The position numbers and the translations under genes are program-made. Source: Allobogoriella alba (lineage in GTDB: Bacteria; Actinomycetota; Actinomycetes; Actinomycetales; Actinomycetaceae). Taken from it: a DNA stretch of 64,000 bases. The number at the start of each line of letters is the position of its first letter. The first letter of the stretch is position 1. The notes under the pieces are model-generated. The model saw only the letters and a list, made by a program, of their open reading frames with translations, ran no database searches and was not told the DNA's origin. The stretch lies in the NCBI RefSeq assembly GCF_042665525.1, contig NZ_JBHTCQ010000004.1, forward strand, positions 248,001 through 312,000, in the 5' to 3' direction. This document shows positions 61,306 to 64,000 of this stretch, one piece after another.

Positions 61306-62580
61306 CTACTGCTGGGGCGGCGGCCCGCCCTGCTGGGGCGGCTCCCCACCCTGCTGCGGCGGCCTGTTCGGCGGCGGGGCGAAGCGTGCGCCGTCGTCGG
61401 GCCGGCCGGTCGGCGCGGCCGGGCCACTCGACCCGGCCGGCGACTGCCCCTGCGGACGGGCCTCGGTCGGTCGCTGGCCGGCCTCGGCGGACCGGGACGG
61501 CCGCGCCCCGCTGTGCTCGCCGGCGGTCGACGCCTCCGACGTCGCCTGCTCCGCCTCGCCACGTGCCTCGGCGAGCGCCTCACCCGGGTCCTGCAGCGTG
61601 GTCTCCTGCAGCGCCGTCGCGACGCCGGAGTCCTCGTCGCCGAAGTCCACCGTCGGGTGCGGTTCGTCGTCGGCGTCGCCGCTCCCGCCGACGGAGGGAC
61701 CGCCGAACCCGCGGGAGATGCCCTGGAGGGCCGCGGTGAACTCGGTGGGCACCACCCACATCTTGGAGGAGCTCCCGTTGGCGATCTCCGGCAGCATCTG
61801 CAGGTACTGGTAGGCCAGCAGCCGGCTGTCGGGCTTGCCGCGGTGGATGGCGTCGAAGACCTGCAGGATCGCGCGGGACTCACCCTGCGCCTTGAGGATC
61901 GCAGACTGCGCCTGGCCCTCGGCCCGCAGAATGGCCGACTGCTTCTCACCCTCGGCGGTGAGGATCTGCGACTGCTTGACACCCTCGGCGGTGAGGATCG
62001 CCGCACGCCGGTCGCGCTCGGCGCGCATCTGCTGCTCCATCGCGCCCTGCACGGAGGCGGGCGGGTCGATGGCCTTGAGCTCGACCCGGTTGACGCGGAT
62101 GCCCCAGCGGCCGGTGGCCTCGTCGAGCACGCCGCGCAGCTGACCGTTGATCTGGTCGCGGCTGGTCAGCGTCTGCTCGAGGTCCATCGAGCCGATGACG
62201 TTACGCAAGGTGGTGACCGTCAGCTGCTCGATACCCGTGACGTAGTTCGCGATCTCGTAGGTGGCGGCCTTGGGGTCGGTGACCTGGAAGTAGATGACGG
62301 TGTCGATGTTGACCGTGAGGTTGTCGGAGGTGATCACCGGCTGCGGCGGGAAGGAGACCACCTGCTCACGCAGGTCGACACCCGAGCGCACCTTGTCCAC
62401 GAAGGGGATGAGCAGGTGCAGGCCGGCGTACATCGTCGCCTGGTACTTGCCCAGGCGTTCGACGATCAGCGCGACGGCCTGCGGCACGATCCGGACGGCG
62501 CGCCACACCGTCACCGCCGCGAAGATGAGCAGGACGACCGCGATGATCGTCAGGACGGTGCCCCCCAGGGTGTCTCCCAT
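61306..62580 (-). CDS. SPFH/band 7 (stomatin-like) membrane protein
   Basis: A 424-residue protein with one N-terminal helix (TIIAVVLLIFAAVTVW), an SPFH domain (about 30-205), a coiled coil with 11-residue repeats (TAEGVKQSQILTAEGEKQSA type, given as TAEGVKQSQIL and TAEGEKQSAIL) and a long, disordered Pro/Gln/Gly-rich tail that ends with three GGxPPQQ units. SPFH proteins scaffold membrane microdomains and interact with proteases. It sits downstream of a short SPFH gene and an NfeD gene, the classic pairing. ATG with GAGGGA upstream. Confidence 0.9.
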   Translation of the reverse strand: MGDTLGGTVLTIIAVVLLIFAAVTVWRAVRIVPQAVALIVERLGKYQATMYAGLHLLIPFVDKVRSGVDLREQVVSFPPQPVITSDNLTVNIDTVIYFQVTDPKAATYEIANYVTGIEQLTVTTLRNVIGSMDLEQTLTSRDQINGQLRGVLDEATGRWGIRVNRVELKAIDPPASVQGAMEQQMRAERDRRAAILTAEGVKQSQILTAEGEKQSAILRAEGQAQSAILKAQGESRAILQVFDAIHRGKPDSRLLAYQYLQMLPEIANGSSSKMWVVPTEFTAALQGISRGFGGPSVGGSGDADDEPHPTVDFGDEDSGVATALQETTLQDPGEALAEARGEAEQATSEASTAGEHSGARPSRSAEAGQRPTEARPQGQSPAGSSGPAAPTGRPDDGARFAPPPNRPPQQGGEPPQQGGPPPQQ

Positions 62581-62636
62581 GATGTTCCCTCGTCTGTCGA
62601 GATGTGCGTCGGTCGTTGTGGTTCGTGCTGCGCTGG

Positions 62637-63170
62637 TCAGTGGTGGGGCTGCGAGGCCTCGCCGACCCCGGTGTGCTGCTGCTCGCGCAGCCGCACGCTG
62701 TCGATCTGGATCCCGCGGCGGGCACTCTCGGCCCCGGCTCGGGACCGCACGTCGCTCGCGACCGCCTGGAGGGCGGCACGCAGGTCCTCCGAGTCCATCG
62801 GCTCACCGGACCTGCGCAGCGCGTCCACGACGAGCCGCTCGAGGAACGCGCCGTGGTCGGTCTCACCCTGGGTGAAGGCCACCGGGTCGACGACTCGGAA
62901 CATCACCTCGCCGTCGGCCCGCACCACGAGACGGTCGCGGGCCACGACCGGGACGCCGGAGAGTCGCAGGGCCTGTTCCCGCATGTCCACCGTCCCTCGG
63001 GCGCGGTCGAGGAACGGGACGAGCAGATGCACCCCCGGCGTGAGCGTGCGCCGTGCGCCGCCCCGCTCGACGACGAGCGTGCGTGCCGCCGGCACGACCT
63101 TCACCGCGCTGATCAGCAGGACGACGACGAGCAGCAGGAGGCCGAGCGACAGCCAGATCTCCATGCTCAT
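62637..63170 (-). CDS. Short SPFH-domain membrane protein
   Basis: A 177-residue protein with an N-terminal helix (LSLGLLLLVVVLLISAV) followed by an SPFH domain reading LTPGVHLLVPFLDRARGTVDM (given to 20 residues as TPGVHLLVPFLDRARGTVDM) that stops before a normal coiled coil. It is probably a paralogue of the larger SPFH protein in the same operon, perhaps a partner in mixed oligomers. AAGGAC precedes the ATG at 63170. Its stop is 57 bases before the larger gene. Confidence 0.85.
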   Translation of the reverse strand: MSMEIWLSLGLLLLVVVLLISAVKVVPAARTLVVERGGARRTLTPGVHLLVPFLDRARGTVDMREQALRLSGVPVVARDRLVVRADGEVMFRVVDPVAFTQGETDHGAFLERLVVDALRRSGEPMDSEDLRAALQAVASDVRSRAGAESARRGIQIDSVRLREQQHTGVGEASQPHH

Positions 63171-63183
63171 GTCCTTCCCTCGC

Positions 63184-63660
63184 TCAGACGCCGTAGCCGG
63201 GGTACGGGGTCTGGTCGGTCACGGTCTGGTCGGGAACCGGCTCGACGACGGCCGTGGCGCCGTCGATGCGCACGACGCGGACGGTCGAGTCCACGGGGAG
63301 CACCGCCCCCTGCTGGACGGCACGGGCCGACCACACCTCGCCGGCGAGCTTGATCCGGCCGGCACGCTCGGTGACGTCCGAGACCACGGTCGCCTCGCGG
63401 CCCACGTGCGCGGCCACGTTCGTCACGGTCTCCGGCGAGGACCGCTCGAGGAACTCCTTGGCCCACGGGCGCACGAGGAAGAGCAGCACGACCGAGACGA
63501 CGGCGACGACCACGAGCTGGACCCAGAACGGCGCGCCGATGAGGGAGACGAGGACGCCGGCGAGTGCTCCGCCGGCGAGCATCAGGAAGATGAGATCGAC
63601 CGTCAGCATCTCGATGACGCCGAGGATCAGGGCCGCACCGAGCCACCACAGCCAGGCCAT
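63184..63660 (-). CDS. NfeD-family membrane protein
   Basis: A 158-residue NfeD protein: two to three helices (VIEMLTVDLIFLMLAGGALA and a second pair) and a C-terminal OB-like domain (VGREATVVSD, GEVWSARAV, VDSTVRVVRIDGATAVVEP). NfeD pairs with SPFH proteins to regulate membrane microdomains and proteolysis. GAGGAGGGG precedes the ATG at 63660. First gene of the operon nfeD, short SPFH, SPFH. Confidence 0.92.
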   Translation of the reverse strand: MAWLWWLGAALILGVIEMLTVDLIFLMLAGGALAGVLVSLIGAPFWVQLVVVAVVSVVLLFLVRPWAKEFLERSSPETVTNVAAHVGREATVVSDVTERAGRIKLAGEVWSARAVQQGAVLPVDSTVRVVRIDGATAVVEPVPDQTVTDQTPYPGYGV

Positions 63661-63779
63661 GTCCCCTCCTCGATACCGTCCCTGCTCCGTGGCGACCTGC
63701 GACGACGCAGGTCGCGGCCCATGCGGGCCTACCGCCCGATCCTACCGATCCGCGGGCTCGCTGTGGCCCTGCCCACAGG

Positions 63780-64000
63780 TCACGACGCGCCGCCGGCGGC
63801 CCGTGCGCTGTAGCGGTCCCGGTGCCGCTCGACCTCGAGCTCCAGCCCGAATGCCTGGGAGAGGTGCTGCGGCGTCATGACGTCGGCGATCGGCCCGGCG
63901 GTCACCACCCCGCCGTCGCGCAGGAGCAGGGCGTGCGTGAACCCGGAGGGGATCTCCTCGACGTGATGGGTCACCAGGACGATGACGGGCGACCGGCCGT
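63780..64000 (-). CDS. ABC transporter ATP-binding protein, C-terminal end (partial)
   Basis: The frame runs off the window end and contributes at least 73 residues. It reads SPVIVLVTHHVEEIPSGFTH, which contains the H-loop of an ABC ATPase, and then DRYSARAAGGAS at its end. THHVEEIPxGF is typical of actinobacterial ABC ATPases encoded near DNA-repair or stress genes. The gap of 119 bases to the NfeD gene shows no signal other than the NfeD ribosome-binding site. Confidence 0.8.
   Translation of the reverse strand, partial: GRSPVIVLVTHHVEEIPSGFTHALLLRDGGVVTAGPIADVMTPQHLSQAFGLELEVERHRDRYSARAAGGAS

Overview
The window is 64 kb of very GC-rich chromosome with almost fully GC-ending codons, dense gene packing, many 4-base start/stop overlaps, frequent GTG starts and several apparently leaderless genes. 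Together with the LexA boxes of the form TCGAAC-N4-GTTCGA, a split imuA'-imuB/dnaE2 mutasome, a FurA-type regulator paired with a catalase and several actinobacterial families, this points to an actinobacterium, probably of the Micrococcales (a Cellulomonas/Georgenia-like soil or plant-litter heterotroph). The genus cannot be fixed from sequence alone. No rRNA, tRNA, CRISPR array, insertion sequence or prophage was seen.

Layout. 0.1-1.7 kb: a helix-turn-helix/MurA-like fusion, perhaps coupled to a cut-off upstream gene. 1.7-6.1 kb: a LacI regulator with a perfect 20-bp operator facing a sugar ABC importer (binding lipoprotein plus two permeases, no ATPase). 6.1-8.3 kb: a DedA protein between two paralogous membrane proteins of unassigned family. 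8.3-16.9 kb (minus strand): a seven-gene operon, mostly joined by 4-base overlaps, encoding a peptide ABC importer followed by an S10 carboxypeptidase and a DUF885 HExxxGH protein, apparently for peptide uptake and digestion. 17.1-20.0 kb: a tripartite tricarboxylate transporter, tctC-tctB-tctA. 20.1-22.6 kb: a universal stress protein, a strong shared terminator and a furA-katA pair. 22.6-29.1 kb: a second sugar ABC importer without ATPase, a LacI regulator and a GH51 alpha-L-arabinofuranosidase, read as an arabinan/arabinoxylan oligosaccharide locus. 29.1-33.6 kb: epimerase-like protein, a HAD phosphatase/APH(6)-like kinase pair and an AI-2E-type permease.

33.6-45.8 kb: dnaE2 and imuA'-imuB, each behind a LexA box, separated by about 6 kb of accessory genes (PadR regulator with tandem operators, macrolide-type glycosyltransferase, alpha/beta hydrolase, a phosphotransferase, a sulfotransferase-like protein, a metallo-beta-lactamase-fold protein). 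dnaE2 carries an in-frame array of 60-bp repeat units. 46.0-54.9 kb: PEBP and YbaK proteins, a DHFR-like reductase divergent from a RecF-like ATPase with two large palindromes between them, ferritin, TrmL, small conserved proteins, a beta-propeller protein and a two-component system. 55.0-57.5 kb: a less GC-biased patch with a leaderless small gene, an HxlR regulator with an operator over its start, a DUF1761 protein and an SpoU methyltransferase. 57.6-64 kb: a heterodimeric ABC exporter, two SPFH proteins with NfeD, and the end of an ABC ATPase gene.

The genes read as a scavenger lifestyle: uptake of plant sugars, peptides and carboxylates, plus oxidative-stress (FurA, catalase, ferritin), SOS mutagenesis and drug-modification or export functions. 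No single known defence or mobile system was found. The least explained pieces are the repeat array inside dnaE2, the paralogous membrane proteins around DedA, and the shared TCAACC/GGTTGA operators at 47.8 and 56.05 kb.
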